The notes beneath the pieces were generated by a model. That model did not search any database. It saw nothing but the letters and a program-made list of their open reading frames with translations, and was not told the DNA's origin. A DNA stretch of 64,000 nt from an uncultured Alistipes sp. (GTDB lineage Bacteria > Bacteroidota > Bacteroidia > Bacteroidales > UBA932): the NCBI GenBank assembly GCA_900544175.1, contig UQUN01000004.1, positions 1 to 64,000 of the forward strand, read 5' to 3'. The translations under genes were made by a program, and so were the position numbers. Below, in pieces: positions 25,779 to 35,154 of the stretch. Positions within the stretch are counted from its first letter, which is position 1; every line of letters begins with the position of its first letter.

Positions 25779-27620
25779 TTATTGATTCATGTTGTTGGCG
25801 ACTACCTCGGCAAAATCACTCACCTTTCTGGGCGAATAGGGAGAGAAGGTCTTCAGGCACAAAGGACAGGCGGTGACAATCCTCTCCGGCGAAGCATACA
25901 TCAGGTTCTCCAGAGACTTCAAGGTAATGTCCTTGCGGTCGTCATAGGACAATGTCAGGGAGCCCAGCGATCCGCCGCAGCAGATGCTCTCGTCGTGGTG
26001 TTTCTCCGCCTCCACCAGTTCTCCTACGGCACTGAGCACCCTCCGGGGCTCCTTGTACACCTTGCAGCCGCGTCCCAGCTCACAGGGATCATGGTAAACG
26101 AGTTTTTCGCCTGAATTCCTGAGTGTTATCCTGCCAAGCCGCACGAGCTCGTCAAAATATTCGGTATAATGCACGATCCGGATGCCTTTCAGGTCGTAAT
26201 TCTCCCGGAACACCTTGTAGCAGATGGGGCAGGAGAGAAGCAGTACTGTTGCTCCGCTCTGCCGTATCAGTTCGGTATTGCTCCGGATCATTTCTCCGGC
26301 ACGCTCATCCCTTCCGGCCAGTATCAGCGGCCGTCCGCAGCAGATGCCGCCGTCCCGGTCCATGAACTCCCAGTTCACACCTGCCCGGTCGAGTACCGTT
26401 CCGACAGCTTTGGAGATAACGGGTGTCAATTGGGTCATGCAGCCGGCATAATACAGGATTTTCTCCTGTCCCGCAGCTGATTCTGCAGACGATGAGGATG
26501 TGGCGGCGCTTTCAGGCAGACTGTAAGTGGAGAAATAGCTGTAATCCGCAGGGGCCGGTGCTGCCCTTAGTCCTCTCAGGCTGCGCTTGATGTTGCAGGA
26601 ATCGACTCCGACGGGGCATACCGCCACGCACTTGCCGCACATCAGACATTTGTCCGCGCTCTCCTCGCAGCGGGCCCAGTTGCGGCGTCTGAGCAGACGG
26701 TTGAAATATACCGTAGCAAAGCGCAGGTTCTTTTTCTGTCCCATCATAGGACATGCGTCTATACACATTCCGCAGTTGGAGCAGGAATAGATTTGAGCCG
26801 TGGTGTAGCCATTCCTCGGATGTGATACCTTTATGCCGGCATTACGCAGGACTATCAGGAAGGCCTCGGTAGGAATGTGCATGTACCTTGTGAAGGGCAG
26901 CAGCACGAAGAAGGTGCCGAGAAGAGTGGAGTAGGCCCACCAGGTCGGCAGGATATGGTAGGTGTTGGTCAGGAAGTTGCTGAACAGCCAGTACATCGGG
27001 CGTGTAAGGAAACTTCCTCCGGCAATACCGGCGGTAAAACTCTCGGCCAGGAGCCTGACAGGGAAAATGGCCCACAGGCAGTACATGGCCAGGCGGTCCG
27101 GCAGCTGGTTGCGTGTGGTTCTGCGCATCCCGAAGACCATGGAGCGGATGCGCTTGAACATGGCCAGGAACACGCCGCTGAGCACTACCAGCAGGAAAAA
27201 GTCCATCAGGAAGAAGAAGAACGATCCCTTGAGGGTATGGTCCGTCTCCATCACGAAGAACCTGAAGAACACAGGGTAGTAGAAGGTCGAGAGACGGTCA
27301 GGCACGAAGAGCCAGGTCTCGATATGACCTAACACTATCAGCATGAACCATCCGAAGGCGATGCTGGAGTGCATGTAGCCTAACAGCGGCTTGCGCTTCC
27401 ATATCCTGGTGTGCAGGAGGACGTCGCAGATGATGTCCTTGAGGTTGATTATCCAGAGCTTGGGGTTGATCAGGGAGAGGAAGAACTTTTTGCGGTCCTG
27501 GGCGGGCAGCTGGGCTATGACCCGTATTATCCCGACAGCCAGATAGATGAGTATGAAACTCATGCCTATCACGAAGGGGAGGACGAAATCGTTGTATCCT
27601 GATATGAACCTGTCTTTCAC
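25779..27620 (-). CDS. HdrE-HdrD-like fusion: membrane cytochrome b-like domain plus Fe-S/CCG domains
   Basis: A 613-residue fusion. About five hydrophobic helices in the first ~260 residues, with His in LLGYMHSSIAFGW and LGHIETW, resemble the NarI/HdrE/DsrM cytochrome b module. Two 4Fe-4S motifs follow (CSNCGMCIDACP near 286, CLMCGKCVAVCP near 334). Two CCG domains end the protein (GGICCGRP, SICCGGSLGS), as in HdrD/DsrK. A low-complexity Ser/Ala linker (ATSSSSAESAAG) separates the parts. It should pass electrons between quinone and the cytoplasmic Hdr proteins. Its start overlaps the small HdrC gene by 4 bases. Confidence 0.82.
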   Translation of the reverse strand: MKDRFISGYNDFVLPFVIGMSFILIYLAVGIIRVIAQLPAQDRKKFFLSLINPKLWIINLKDIICDVLLHTRIWKRKPLLGYMHSSIAFGWFMLIVLGHIETWLFVPDRLSTFYYPVFFRFFVMETDHTLKGSFFFFLMDFFLLVVLSGVFLAMFKRIRSMVFGMRRTTRNQLPDRLAMYCLWAIFPVRLLAESFTAGIAGGSFLTRPMYWLFSNFLTNTYHILPTWWAYSTLLGTFFVLLPFTRYMHIPTEAFLIVLRNAGIKVSHPRNGYTTAQIYSCSNCGMCIDACPMMGQKKNLRFATVYFNRLLRRRNWARCEESADKCLMCGKCVAVCPVGVDSCNIKRSLRGLRAAPAPADYSYFSTYSLPESAATSSSSAESAAGQEKILYYAGCMTQLTPVISKAVGTVLDRAGVNWEFMDRDGGICCGRPLILAGRDERAGEMIRSNTELIRQSGATVLLLSCPICYKVFRENYDLKGIRIVHYTEYFDELVRLGRITLRNSGEKLVYHDPCELGRGCKVYKEPRRVLSAVGELVEAEKHHDESICCGGSLGSLTLSYDDRKDITLKSLENLMYASPERIVTACPLCLKTFSPYSPRKVSDFAEVVANNMNQ

Positions 27621-27946
27621 TTCTTTTGGTAGATTTTAGTTACACTTAGTATCAGATGTCTGGTGTTGATGCCGCGGGGGCAGACTATCAGGCATTTGCC
27701 GCAGACCATACAGTGGGAGACCATCCTGAGAGCCTCGTCCTCGCGCCCGCGTCCGAGCAGCAGGATCACCTTCCTCAGATTCATGTCGCTGTGTCCGGCG
27801 GTAGGGCATGAGGCCGCACATGAGCCGCAGGCCATGCATTTGAGCACGTCCGGCTCCTCGCGGGCAAGCTCCTCGAACCTGGTCCTGTCGAACTTGTCCA
27901 GATTGATGGCCGAACTGGGTGATATGCCGTATCCGAAGTCTATCAT
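27617..27946 (-). CDS. Small HdrC-like 4Fe-4S dicluster protein
   Basis: A 109-residue protein with two ferredoxin motifs, CMACGSCAASCP near 37 and CMVCGKCLIVCP near 79. It is the size and shape of HdrC-type electron carriers linking HdrA to HdrB/HdrD. It overlaps both neighbours by 4 bases (HdrA-like stop, HdrED start), so the three are translated together. It is the second HdrC-like gene of the cluster. Confidence 0.85.
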   Translation of the reverse strand: MIDFGYGISPSSAINLDKFDRTRFEELAREEPDVLKCMACGSCAASCPTAGHSDMNLRKVILLLGRGREDEALRMVSHCMVCGKCLIVCPRGINTRHLILSVTKIYQKK

Positions 27947-28968
27947 TGTTCCTGGAGGTATTCGTGAATACTGGTAGCGGCGGCCCGGGCCTCGGCCATG
28001 GTCTCAGGCAGTGTCTTGGGACCGGTGCATGCCCCGGCGTAGAATACTCCCGTGCAGTAGGACGCCTGTGCGGCTGTGAGAGAGTCCTTCGGCTTGAGGA
28101 AACCGTCCTCCATGGTGGAGAGCGCGAGGGTGCGCGCTATCGGATCCACAGCCCTGTTGTGGGACATCCCGGCCATGAGGACCAGCAGGTCCAGGGTCAC
28201 TCTGAGCGGCTTGCCGGAGAGCGTGTCCTCCGCCTTAATGAAGAGGTGGCCGTCCTTGTCCTCGGAGACTTCCGAGACACGGCCCCTGACGAAGATCACG
28301 CCGTATTTCTTCTGCGCTTCGAGATACATGTCCTCGTATCCGCGTCCGAACATACGGAGGTCCATATAGAAACAGTATACTACCGCATCCGGAAACTGCT
28401 GCTTGATCTCGCAGGCCTGCTTGACGGCCGTGGCGCAGCATACCTTGGAGCAGTAGCGGTTGCCCACCTTCTCGTCGCGGGAGCCCACGCAGTGTACAAA
28501 TCCTATGCGGCGGGGATTGTCTACAGCCGGGACGGGAATGCCGGAGAACCAGTCCTCCAGATCCGCGTTGGTTATCACCTTGTCGTATATGCCGTAGCCG
28601 TATTCCTCTTTCTTGGATGCATTGAAAAGGGTGAATCCGGTAGTCAGAAGCAGTGCATCAGCCAGGACTGACAGACCGTTGGACAGGATGATATTGTAGC
28701 CCCGCTCCAGTTTATTGAGCTGAGTAACTTCAGTGGAGGTGAACCACTTGACTCTGCCCATAGAGGCTGTCATCTGTCCGAGTACATCCTCTGCCGGAGT
28801 TCCGTATGGAAAGAGGCGGTCCCAGCGGCCCAGATGTCCGCCCAGACGGTTTTCCTTCTCGATAAGGAAGACTGTATATCCCAGAGCGTCCAAGGCTCTG
28901 GAGGCTTCTATTCCGGCCGGTCCTCCGCCGATTATCACTACATTTCTCTGTTGATTGGTCAGTTCCAT
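27943..28968 (-). CDS. HdrA-like FAD/Fe-S oxidoreductase, short form
   Basis: A 341-residue HdrA/QmoA-type flavoprotein. The N-terminal Rossmann motif VVIIGGGPAGIEASRAL binds FAD, and the HdrA signature cysteines lie in FVHCVGSRDE and YCSKVCCATA. ADALLLTTGFTLF and YAGACTGPKTLPETMAEARA complete the FAD fold. Full-length HdrA of bifurcating complexes carries extra ferredoxin domains and is about twice this long; they are absent here. It is thus closer to QmoA-like proteins of quinone-linked chains. It lies 20 bases after the HdrB-like gene. Confidence 0.82.
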   Translation of the reverse strand: MELTNQQRNVVIIGGGPAGIEASRALDALGYTVFLIEKENRLGGHLGRWDRLFPYGTPAEDVLGQMTASMGRVKWFTSTEVTQLNKLERGYNIILSNGLSVLADALLLTTGFTLFNASKKEEYGYGIYDKVITNADLEDWFSGIPVPAVDNPRRIGFVHCVGSRDEKVGNRYCSKVCCATAVKQACEIKQQFPDAVVYCFYMDLRMFGRGYEDMYLEAQKKYGVIFVRGRVSEVSEDKDGHLFIKAEDTLSGKPLRVTLDLLVLMAGMSHNRAVDPIARTLALSTMEDGFLKPKDSLTAAQASYCTGVFYAGACTGPKTLPETMAEARAAATSIHEYLQEQ

Positions 28969-28988
28969 ATATTGTCGGTGTATGAGGC

Positions 28989-30062
28989 TTAGAATATTCT
29001 GATGTTGGCGGGGCTGGCCGGGATTCCGAGGTCCTTACCGCCCACACCTTTGTATTTACGGGATTTGTCGTACTGCACTCCCATCTTGTCCAGCAGCGGC
29101 TCCACGGCCACCTGGTGCATCTGCAGGCCGAGATCCCAAGGGTCGTAACCCATTACCAGCGCAGCTACCTCCTCGGAGGAGAGTACCGGTATGCCGTAGC
29201 CGGGCATATCTCCGTAGGTCTTTCCGGTGGTCTCTGCGATGACATACTGCCAGCGGTCCAGGAAATAGTTGCAGCCCGGGCAGTTGGTGATGATCAGGTC
29301 GGGGTGGAACGGTTCCATGGACTCGAACTTCTTGTAGGTATTGGTCAGGGAGTATCCTCTGTTGGCCTTGACCAGATACTGCCGGAAACCGAAACCGCAG
29401 CAGTGTCTGCGTTCCGGATAGTCCACCACGCTGCCTCCTAAGGCCTCTACAAGCCCGGCCAGGACACGCGGGTATTCGGCACCGCCGACAGACTTGGAGG
29501 GGAAAATCTTGGAGTAGTGGCAGCCGATGTGCTCGACTACCTTAAGAGGCTCCCCGGTATGCACGTTTATCAGCGGATACCTGGCCTGCTCCGATATCAG
29601 GAAGCGGTAGTGGTACATCATGTCGCTGGAGTGCATCAGGAAGTCCGGCTTGGTAAACTCCCGTTTACAGGCTTTCCAGAGCAGTTCGTGTATTTTGGCC
29701 TCAATCTCCGGATGCTCCTCCCATGTCTGGAGAATCTCGGTATGCAGACCGAAGGAGGTGACGCAGGATACCACGAAATTCCTGTAGCCGGCCTGGTTCA
29801 TCAGCGAGAATTGGCGGGCGATGATAGTCATCGACGTTTCTTCAGGCGTGGTGTCGCTGTGGTATGCGATGCCTCCGCAGGTAGTGTGGAGTGGATCTTC
29901 GTAGAAATCCTTTCCGAAACGGTTGCGCACTATGTCCAGAAAGGCCTGCTCCGCACCCGGATTGAAGTTCTGGCGGATACAGCTGCGGGCGTAGAAATAC
30001 TTGTCGTCAGGTATCTCCTTCTGGAATTCGGACCATATTCTTTTCTTTCCTTCGTAATTCAT
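28989..30062 (-). CDS. HdrB-like CCG-domain protein
   Basis: A 357-residue protein. The C-terminal CCG cluster is clear: EHIGCHYSKIF, then RRHCCGFGFRQYL, then TNCPGCNYFLDRW. An N-terminal counterpart is weaker (ARSCIRQNF, HTTCGGIAYH, SCVTSFG). In heterodisulfide reductase such motifs hold a noncubane 4Fe-4S cluster that cleaves disulfides; the substrate here is unknown. It lies between two HdrC/HdrA genes with 15- and 20-base gaps. Confidence 0.82.
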   Translation of the reverse strand: MNYEGKKRIWSEFQKEIPDDKYFYARSCIRQNFNPGAEQAFLDIVRNRFGKDFYEDPLHTTCGGIAYHSDTTPEETSMTIIARQFSLMNQAGYRNFVVSCVTSFGLHTEILQTWEEHPEIEAKIHELLWKACKREFTKPDFLMHSSDMMYHYRFLISEQARYPLINVHTGEPLKVVEHIGCHYSKIFPSKSVGGAEYPRVLAGLVEALGGSVVDYPERRHCCGFGFRQYLVKANRGYSLTNTYKKFESMEPFHPDLIITNCPGCNYFLDRWQYVIAETTGKTYGDMPGYGIPVLSSEEVAALVMGYDPWDLGLQMHQVAVEPLLDKMGVQYDKSRKYKGVGGKDLGIPASPANIRIF

Positions 30063-30077
30063 GCAGTGCTAAAGGTT

Positions 30078-30773
30078 CTATTGGTTAAGGTGCTCACCGT
30101 GAGTCTCGTTGAACACTTCGTTGAAATACTCCTCCTCGCTCAGGCCCATCTCTTCGGCCTTCTTGCGCGAGAGAGCCTTGATCTTTTCTACCCTGGCCGA
30201 GCCGCCGGTCACGTCGAATATCTTCCGCAGGTCTTCGAGAGACTCAGGGGCGATCTTCCGCAGAGGGCCCGGACCGCTCTTTCCGTAATTTGCGCCCACG
30301 CGGTCGTACACGTCCTGCAGGTGGTCCTCAATCCATTTGCCTACAGTCCCGTACTCAGGGTGAGCGGCGTATTTGAAGGTCTCGGGATGGACGCAGTAGC
30401 CGTAATTTAGGATATTGCCGCAGAGCACCTTGGCGAGGGCATACTGCTGCCGGCCCTTCTCCGACTCGACGAAATATCCGAGCTCTACGGACAGGGTGCG
30501 CAGGGCAATGATTACCTGCCCCGGAGCATTGGTCCTCGGACAGCGTGTCACGCAGGACATGCACTCGCCGCAGTACCATATCGTATCGCTCTTGAGCAGC
30601 TTGATGATCTCCTCGTCGTCCTGGGTCTGGACTATGTTTACGATGTTCTTGGGGTTGTAGCGGTAGAATTCGGCAGCAGGGCATACCGCGGTACAGGTAC
30701 CGCAGTTGATGCAGGCCTTCAGCCCTTCCTGGAGCCGGACGTCGCTCATCAGCCGTTCGTATATCTTACCCAT
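30078..30773 (-). CDS. HdrC-like 4Fe-4S protein
   Basis: A 231-residue HdrC-type protein. ACINCGTCTAVCPAAEFYR and WYCGECMSCVTRCPR supply two 4Fe-4S clusters, and a helical C-terminal part (~100 residues) is rich in charged residues. It opens the Hdr-like set 12 bases after the carB stop, with no visible terminator or promoter between, so the set is probably expressed from carAB or by read-through. Confidence 0.82.
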   Translation of the reverse strand: MGKIYERLMSDVRLQEGLKACINCGTCTAVCPAAEFYRYNPKNIVNIVQTQDDEEIIKLLKSDTIWYCGECMSCVTRCPRTNAPGQVIIALRTLSVELGYFVESEKGRQQYALAKVLCGNILNYGYCVHPETFKYAAHPEYGTVGKWIEDHLQDVYDRVGANYGKSGPGPLRKIAPESLEDLRKIFDVTGGSARVEKIKALSRKKAEEMGLSEEEYFNEVFNETHGEHLNQ

Positions 30774-30785
30774 AATGCGGAAAAT

Positions 30786-33700
30786 CTATCGGTATTCGTC
30801 CCAGGACTTGATCTGTATGTTCTCGAGCGGCATGTTGCAGAATGCCGTGATGAAGGCCGATGCAAGCCGGGTATTGGTTATGATGGGTATGTTGAAGTCC
30901 ACTGCGGCGCGGCGGATGCGGTATCCGTTGTCCAGTTCCTCCTGAGTCAGGTTCTTGGGGATGTTTATCACCAGGTCTATCTTGCGCTCGTGGAGCATCT
31001 CGAGAGCCTGGGGATGCTGGTCCGGCTGTGAGGGCCAGTATACAAGATTGGCAGGCACTCCGTTGTCCACCAGGAACTTGTAGCTGCCGCCCGTAGCGTA
31101 TATCGAATAGTTGTTTTTGGCCAGCAACTTGCAGGCTCCCAAGAGCTCGACCTTCTGCTTGGCGTCTCCGGACGAGATCAGGATGTTCCTGCCCGGCACG
31201 GTGTAGCCGACTGAGAGCATGGCCTTGAGCACGGCCTCGTTGGTGTCGTCACCGATGCAGCCCACCTCTCCGGTGGAGGCCATGTCCACGCCGAGGACGG
31301 GGTCGGCCTTCTGCAGGCGGGAGAAGGAGAACTGCGAGGCTTTCACGCCCACGTAGTCCAGATCGAAGGCACTCTTCTCGGGAGGAGTGACCTTTTCTCC
31401 TGTCATTACCTTGGTGGCCAGCTCGATAAGGTTGATCTTAAGCACTTTCGACACGAAGGGGAAACTCCTCGAAGCCCTGAGGTTGCATTCGATGACCTTG
31501 ATGTCGTTCTCCTTGGCCAGGAACTGTATGTTGAACGGGCCGGAAATCTTCAGGGCCTCGGCAATCTTGCGGGCTATCTTCTTGATTCTGCGGGCTGTCT
31601 CCACGTACAGCTTCTGGGGAGGGAACTGTATCGTCGCATCGCCCGAGTGCACCCCTGCAAACTCTATGTGCTCCGAGATAGCATAGGCGATGACGGTACC
31701 GTGGTCGGCCACTGCATCGAACTCTATCTCCTTGGCATGCTGTATGAATTCTGATACTACAACAGGGTGTTTCTTCGACACTTCCGCGGCTAATTTAAGG
31801 AACTGCTCGAGCTCAGTGTCATTGGAGCAGACGTTCATGGCCGCACCGGAAAGCACGTATGAGGGACGCACCAGAACGGGGAATCCCACATCGCGGATGA
31901 AGCTGTGGATGTCGTTCATCGAGGTCAGCTCCCTCCATCTGGGCTGGTCAATGCCGAGGCGGTCGAGCATGGCCGAGAAACGGTTGCGGTCCTCGGCGTT
32001 GTCGATACTGTCGGCGGTGGTGCCGAGGATGGGGACCTTGGCGGCATCCAGGCGGGTAGCCAGGTTGTTGGGAATCTGGCCGCCCATGGAGATGATCACT
32101 CCGTGCGGCTCCTCCAGGTCGCAGATATCGAGCACCCTCTCGTAGGTCAGCTCGTCGAAGTAGAGGCGGTCGCACATATCGTAGTCAGTGGATACGGTCT
32201 CCGGGTTGTAGTTGATCATGACTCCGCGCCAGCCGCTCTTGCGGATGGTCTGCAGGGCATTGACACTGCACCAGTCGAATTCCACGGAACTGCCGATGCG
32301 GTAGGCCCCTGAACCGAGCACGACAATCGACTTGCCGTCATGCTCATAGGCTATGTCAGATGCAGTACCGTTGTAGGTAAGATAGAGGTAATTGGTCTGG
32401 GCTGGGAATTCGGCTGCGAGTGTGTCGATCTGCTTTACGACAGGCAGCACCCCGAGCTTCTTGCGGTATTCGCGGACCTTGATTACCATCTCCTCGGAAT
32501 CAATGCGGTCTTTCAATATGTGGCGTCCGATCTGGAAATCGGAGAAACCCTGGCATTTGGCCTTGCGCAGCAGAGCCTTGTCCAGCTCCTCGAGGGAGTT
32601 CAGGGCCTTGAGCTCCGCCGCCGTGTTGATGATGTTCATCAGCTTGTCGATGAACCAGCGGTCTATCTTGGTGAGCTCGTGTATCTTCTCAGGGGTATAA
32701 CCGTGGATAAGGGCCTTGGAAATGACGAAGATGCGGTTGTCGGTAGGCTCCCGCAGGGCCTTGTCGATGTTCTCTATCGGTATTTCCTTATTGCCTGTGA
32801 AGCCGTGCGCTCCCTGGCCGATCATTCTCAAACCCTTCTGCAGGGCCTCCTCGAAGGTGCGTCCGATGGCCATGACCTCGCCGACGCTCTTCATGCTGCT
32901 GCCGATCTCGCGGGAGACTCCGTGGAACTTGGAGAGGTCCCAGCGGGGAATCTTGCAGACCACGTAGTCCAGGGCGGGCTCGAAGAATGCCGGAGTGGTC
33001 TTGGTGATGGAGTTCTTCAGTTCGAACAGGCCGTAGCCTAAGCCGAGCTTGGCGGCCACGAAGGCCAGGGGATAACCGGTCGCTTTCGATGCCAGTGCCG
33101 AGGAACGGCTCAGACGGGCGTTGACCTCGATGACGCGGTAGTCCTCTGAATTGGGGTCGAAGGCGAACTGCACGTTGCACTCGCCGACGATGCCCACGTG
33201 GCGGACGATCCTTATCGAAAGCTCGCGGAGCAGGTTGTACTCATGGTTGGTGAGGGTCTGCGAGGGAGCTACCACGATACTCTCGCCGGTATGGATGCCG
33301 AGCGGGTCGAAGTTCTCCATGTTGCATACCGTGATGCAGTTGTCGAAACGGTCGCGCACCACCTCGTACTCTATCTCCTTCCAGCCCTTGAGCGACTTCT
33401 CGACCAGTACTTGAGGTGAGTAGGAGAAGGCTTTCTCTCCCAACTTGATAAGTTCTTCAGGATTGTCGCAGAATCCGCTGCCAAGACCGCCGAGAGCATA
33501 GGCGGCGCGGAGAATCACCGGATATCCGAGCTCGGAAGCTGCCGCGAGGGCGTCCTCGATGTTGTTCACGGCATGACTCTTGATCGACTTGACGTGAATC
33601 TCATCGAGCTTCTTGACGAAGAGCTCGCGGTCCTCTGTGTCCATAATCGCCTGGACGGGGGTACCGAGCACCTTCAGGCCGTATTTTTCCAGGATGCCGT

Positions 33701-34010
33701 CACGGTAAAGGGCCACTCCGCAGTTCAGCGCGGTCTGGCCTCCAAATGCTAAGAGAATGCCCTGAGGCTGCTCCTTCTTGATGACGGCCTCCACGAAGAA
33801 GGGAGTAACCGGAAGAAAATATATCTTGTCGGCAATACCCTCCGATGTCTGGACAGTCGCAATGTTGGGATTGATCAGGATAGTCTCTATGCCTTCCTCG
33901 CGCATGGCCTTGAGAGCCTGGGAGCCGGAGTAGTCGAATTCGCCGGCTTCGCCGATTTTCAAAGCTCCCGAACCGAGGAGCAGGACTTTTTTTATACTGG
34001 TGTCGATCAT
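30786..34010 (-). CDS. carB: Carbamoyl-phosphate synthase large subunit
   Basis: A 1074-residue CarB, the usual length. It makes carbamoyl phosphate from bicarbonate, two ATP and ammonia supplied by CarA, feeding arginine and pyrimidine synthesis. Two homologous ATP-grasp halves start at KKVLLLGSGALKIGEAGEFD and KSIVVLGSGAYRIGSSVEFD. A C-terminal MGS-like regulatory domain contains YATGGSYKFLVDNGVPA. It follows carA by 5 bases. Confidence 0.97.
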   Translation of the reverse strand: MIDTSIKKVLLLGSGALKIGEAGEFDYSGSQALKAMREEGIETILINPNIATVQTSEGIADKIYFLPVTPFFVEAVIKKEQPQGILLAFGGQTALNCGVALYRDGILEKYGLKVLGTPVQAIMDTEDRELFVKKLDEIHVKSIKSHAVNNIEDALAAASELGYPVILRAAYALGGLGSGFCDNPEELIKLGEKAFSYSPQVLVEKSLKGWKEIEYEVVRDRFDNCITVCNMENFDPLGIHTGESIVVAPSQTLTNHEYNLLRELSIRIVRHVGIVGECNVQFAFDPNSEDYRVIEVNARLSRSSALASKATGYPLAFVAAKLGLGYGLFELKNSITKTTPAFFEPALDYVVCKIPRWDLSKFHGVSREIGSSMKSVGEVMAIGRTFEEALQKGLRMIGQGAHGFTGNKEIPIENIDKALREPTDNRIFVISKALIHGYTPEKIHELTKIDRWFIDKLMNIINTAAELKALNSLEELDKALLRKAKCQGFSDFQIGRHILKDRIDSEEMVIKVREYRKKLGVLPVVKQIDTLAAEFPAQTNYLYLTYNGTASDIAYEHDGKSIVVLGSGAYRIGSSVEFDWCSVNALQTIRKSGWRGVMINYNPETVSTDYDMCDRLYFDELTYERVLDICDLEEPHGVIISMGGQIPNNLATRLDAAKVPILGTTADSIDNAEDRNRFSAMLDRLGIDQPRWRELTSMNDIHSFIRDVGFPVLVRPSYVLSGAAMNVCSNDTELEQFLKLAAEVSKKHPVVVSEFIQHAKEIEFDAVADHGTVIAYAISEHIEFAGVHSGDATIQFPPQKLYVETARRIKKIARKIAEALKISGPFNIQFLAKENDIKVIECNLRASRSFPFVSKVLKINLIELATKVMTGEKVTPPEKSAFDLDYVGVKASQFSFSRLQKADPVLGVDMASTGEVGCIGDDTNEAVLKAMLSVGYTVPGRNILISSGDAKQKVELLGACKLLAKNNYSIYATGGSYKFLVDNGVPANLVYWPSQPDQHPQALEMLHERKIDLVINIPKNLTQEELDNGYRIRRAAVDFNIPIITNTRLASAFITAFCNMPLENIQIKSWDEYR

Positions 34011-34015
34011 GATGT

Positions 34016-35086
34016 CTACAGCATTTTAATGAATTTGTCAAAGAGGAATTCGGTATCGGTAGGACCGCTGGAGGCCTCGGGGTGGAACTGTACCGAGAAG
34101 AAACGGCCGCTCTTGTGCCGCAGACCCTCGTTGGTACCGTCGTTCATGTTGATGAAGAGGGGGTCCCAGTCAGCGCCAAGAGTATTCCCGTCCACCGCAT
34201 AGCCGTGGTTCTGGGAGGTGACGTAGCAACGGTCAGTGCCTACGAGACGCACGGGCTGGTTGTGACTGCGGTGGCCGTATTTGAGCTTGAAGGTAGATGC
34301 GCCTCCGGCCTTGGCCAGCAGCTGGTTGCCCATGCAGATGCCGAAAATCGGCTTCTCGGCGGCCATGGCGGCCTGAATGTGGCGGACAGCCTCACCGCAG
34401 TACTCAGGGTTGCCGGGGCCGTTGGAGATGAACAGGCCGTCGTAGTCCATGGTATTGAAATCATAGTCCCAGGGTACGCGGATGACCTCGATGTCGCCGG
34501 AGCGGAGGAGGCAGCGGAGGATGTTGTTCTTGACTCCGCAGTCGAGCAGCACTACTTTCTTCCCGGCTGGGTTGCCGTAACGGATCACCTCCTTGCAGCT
34601 GACTATGGCCACCTGGTTTTCCGAGCCCGGGTCGTAAAGTGTCTCCGGTACCTCGAAACCTTCCGGCACGATGCAGCCGGGCATGGAGCCCTGCTCACGG
34701 AGAATCTTGGTGATCTCTCTGGTATCCACTCCGAAGATGCCGGGGATGCGGTACTCCTTGAGCCATTCGTCCAGGCTCTTGACTGCGCTCCAGTGGCTGT
34801 ACTTGAAGGAATAGTCGGAGATGATCAGGCCCCGGACGTGAATCCGCTCGGACTCGAAGTTGACGGAAATACCGTCGGCCGTCTTCTCCTCAGGCACACC
34901 GTAATTGCCGATAAGAGGGTAGGTTACACATAGTATCTGACCCGAGTAGGAGGGGTCGGTGAGGGACTCGGGATAGCCGACCATAGCGGTGTTGAATACA
35001 ACCTCTCCGTCGACACGGTCCTCATGACCGAAGGAAAATCCTTTGACTGCAAAGTCTTTTCCGAGATGTAATACTGCTTCTTTCAT
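34016..35086 (-). CDS. carA: Carbamoyl-phosphate synthase small (glutaminase) subunit
   Basis: A 356-residue CarA that hydrolyses glutamine and channels ammonia to CarB. The N-terminal domain (ALVLEDG-type FAVKGFSFGHED) precedes a class I glutamine amidotransferase: the nucleophile Cys is in FGICMGNQLLAKAGG and the His/Glu in QFHPEASSGP. The ATG at 35086 (MKEAVLHLG) is chosen; an upstream reading to 35143 crosses the divergent promoter region. Confidence 0.95.
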   Translation of the reverse strand: MKEAVLHLGKDFAVKGFSFGHEDRVDGEVVFNTAMVGYPESLTDPSYSGQILCVTYPLIGNYGVPEEKTADGISVNFESERIHVRGLIISDYSFKYSHWSAVKSLDEWLKEYRIPGIFGVDTREITKILREQGSMPGCIVPEGFEVPETLYDPGSENQVAIVSCKEVIRYGNPAGKKVVLLDCGVKNNILRCLLRSGDIEVIRVPWDYDFNTMDYDGLFISNGPGNPEYCGEAVRHIQAAMAAEKPIFGICMGNQLLAKAGGASTFKLKYGHRSHNQPVRLVGTDRCYVTSQNHGYAVDGNTLGADWDPLFINMNDGTNEGLRHKSGRFFSVQFHPEASSGPTDTEFLFDKFIKML

Positions 35087-35154
35087 ATCTAAGAATGCAA
35101 AATTAGAAAAATTTGCCGTTTCTGCCTTATCTTTGTGGTACAAAAAGTCCGCAG
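35087..35154. promoter_or_regulatory. Divergent promoter region of carA and the nfeD-type gene
   Basis: Two opposed -7-like elements are present. Minus-strand TAATTTTG at 35105-35098 faces carA, and plus-strand TATCTTTG at 35128-35135 faces the nfeD-type gene, ending 19 bases before its ATG. Neither has a clear -33 TTG at 19-21 bases. No riboswitch or attenuator-like structure was noticed. Confidence 0.45.

Noticed and set aside
27919..28671. Plus-strand 250-codon frame opposite the HdrA-like gene
   Set aside because: It is antisense to a gene with full FAD and Fe-S motifs and overlaps its tight operon junction.
25779..30773. Hdr genes as archaeal contamination
   Set aside because: They are contiguous with carAB and other bacterial genes, share their composition and include a membrane fusion; Hdr-like proteins are widespread in anaerobic bacteria.
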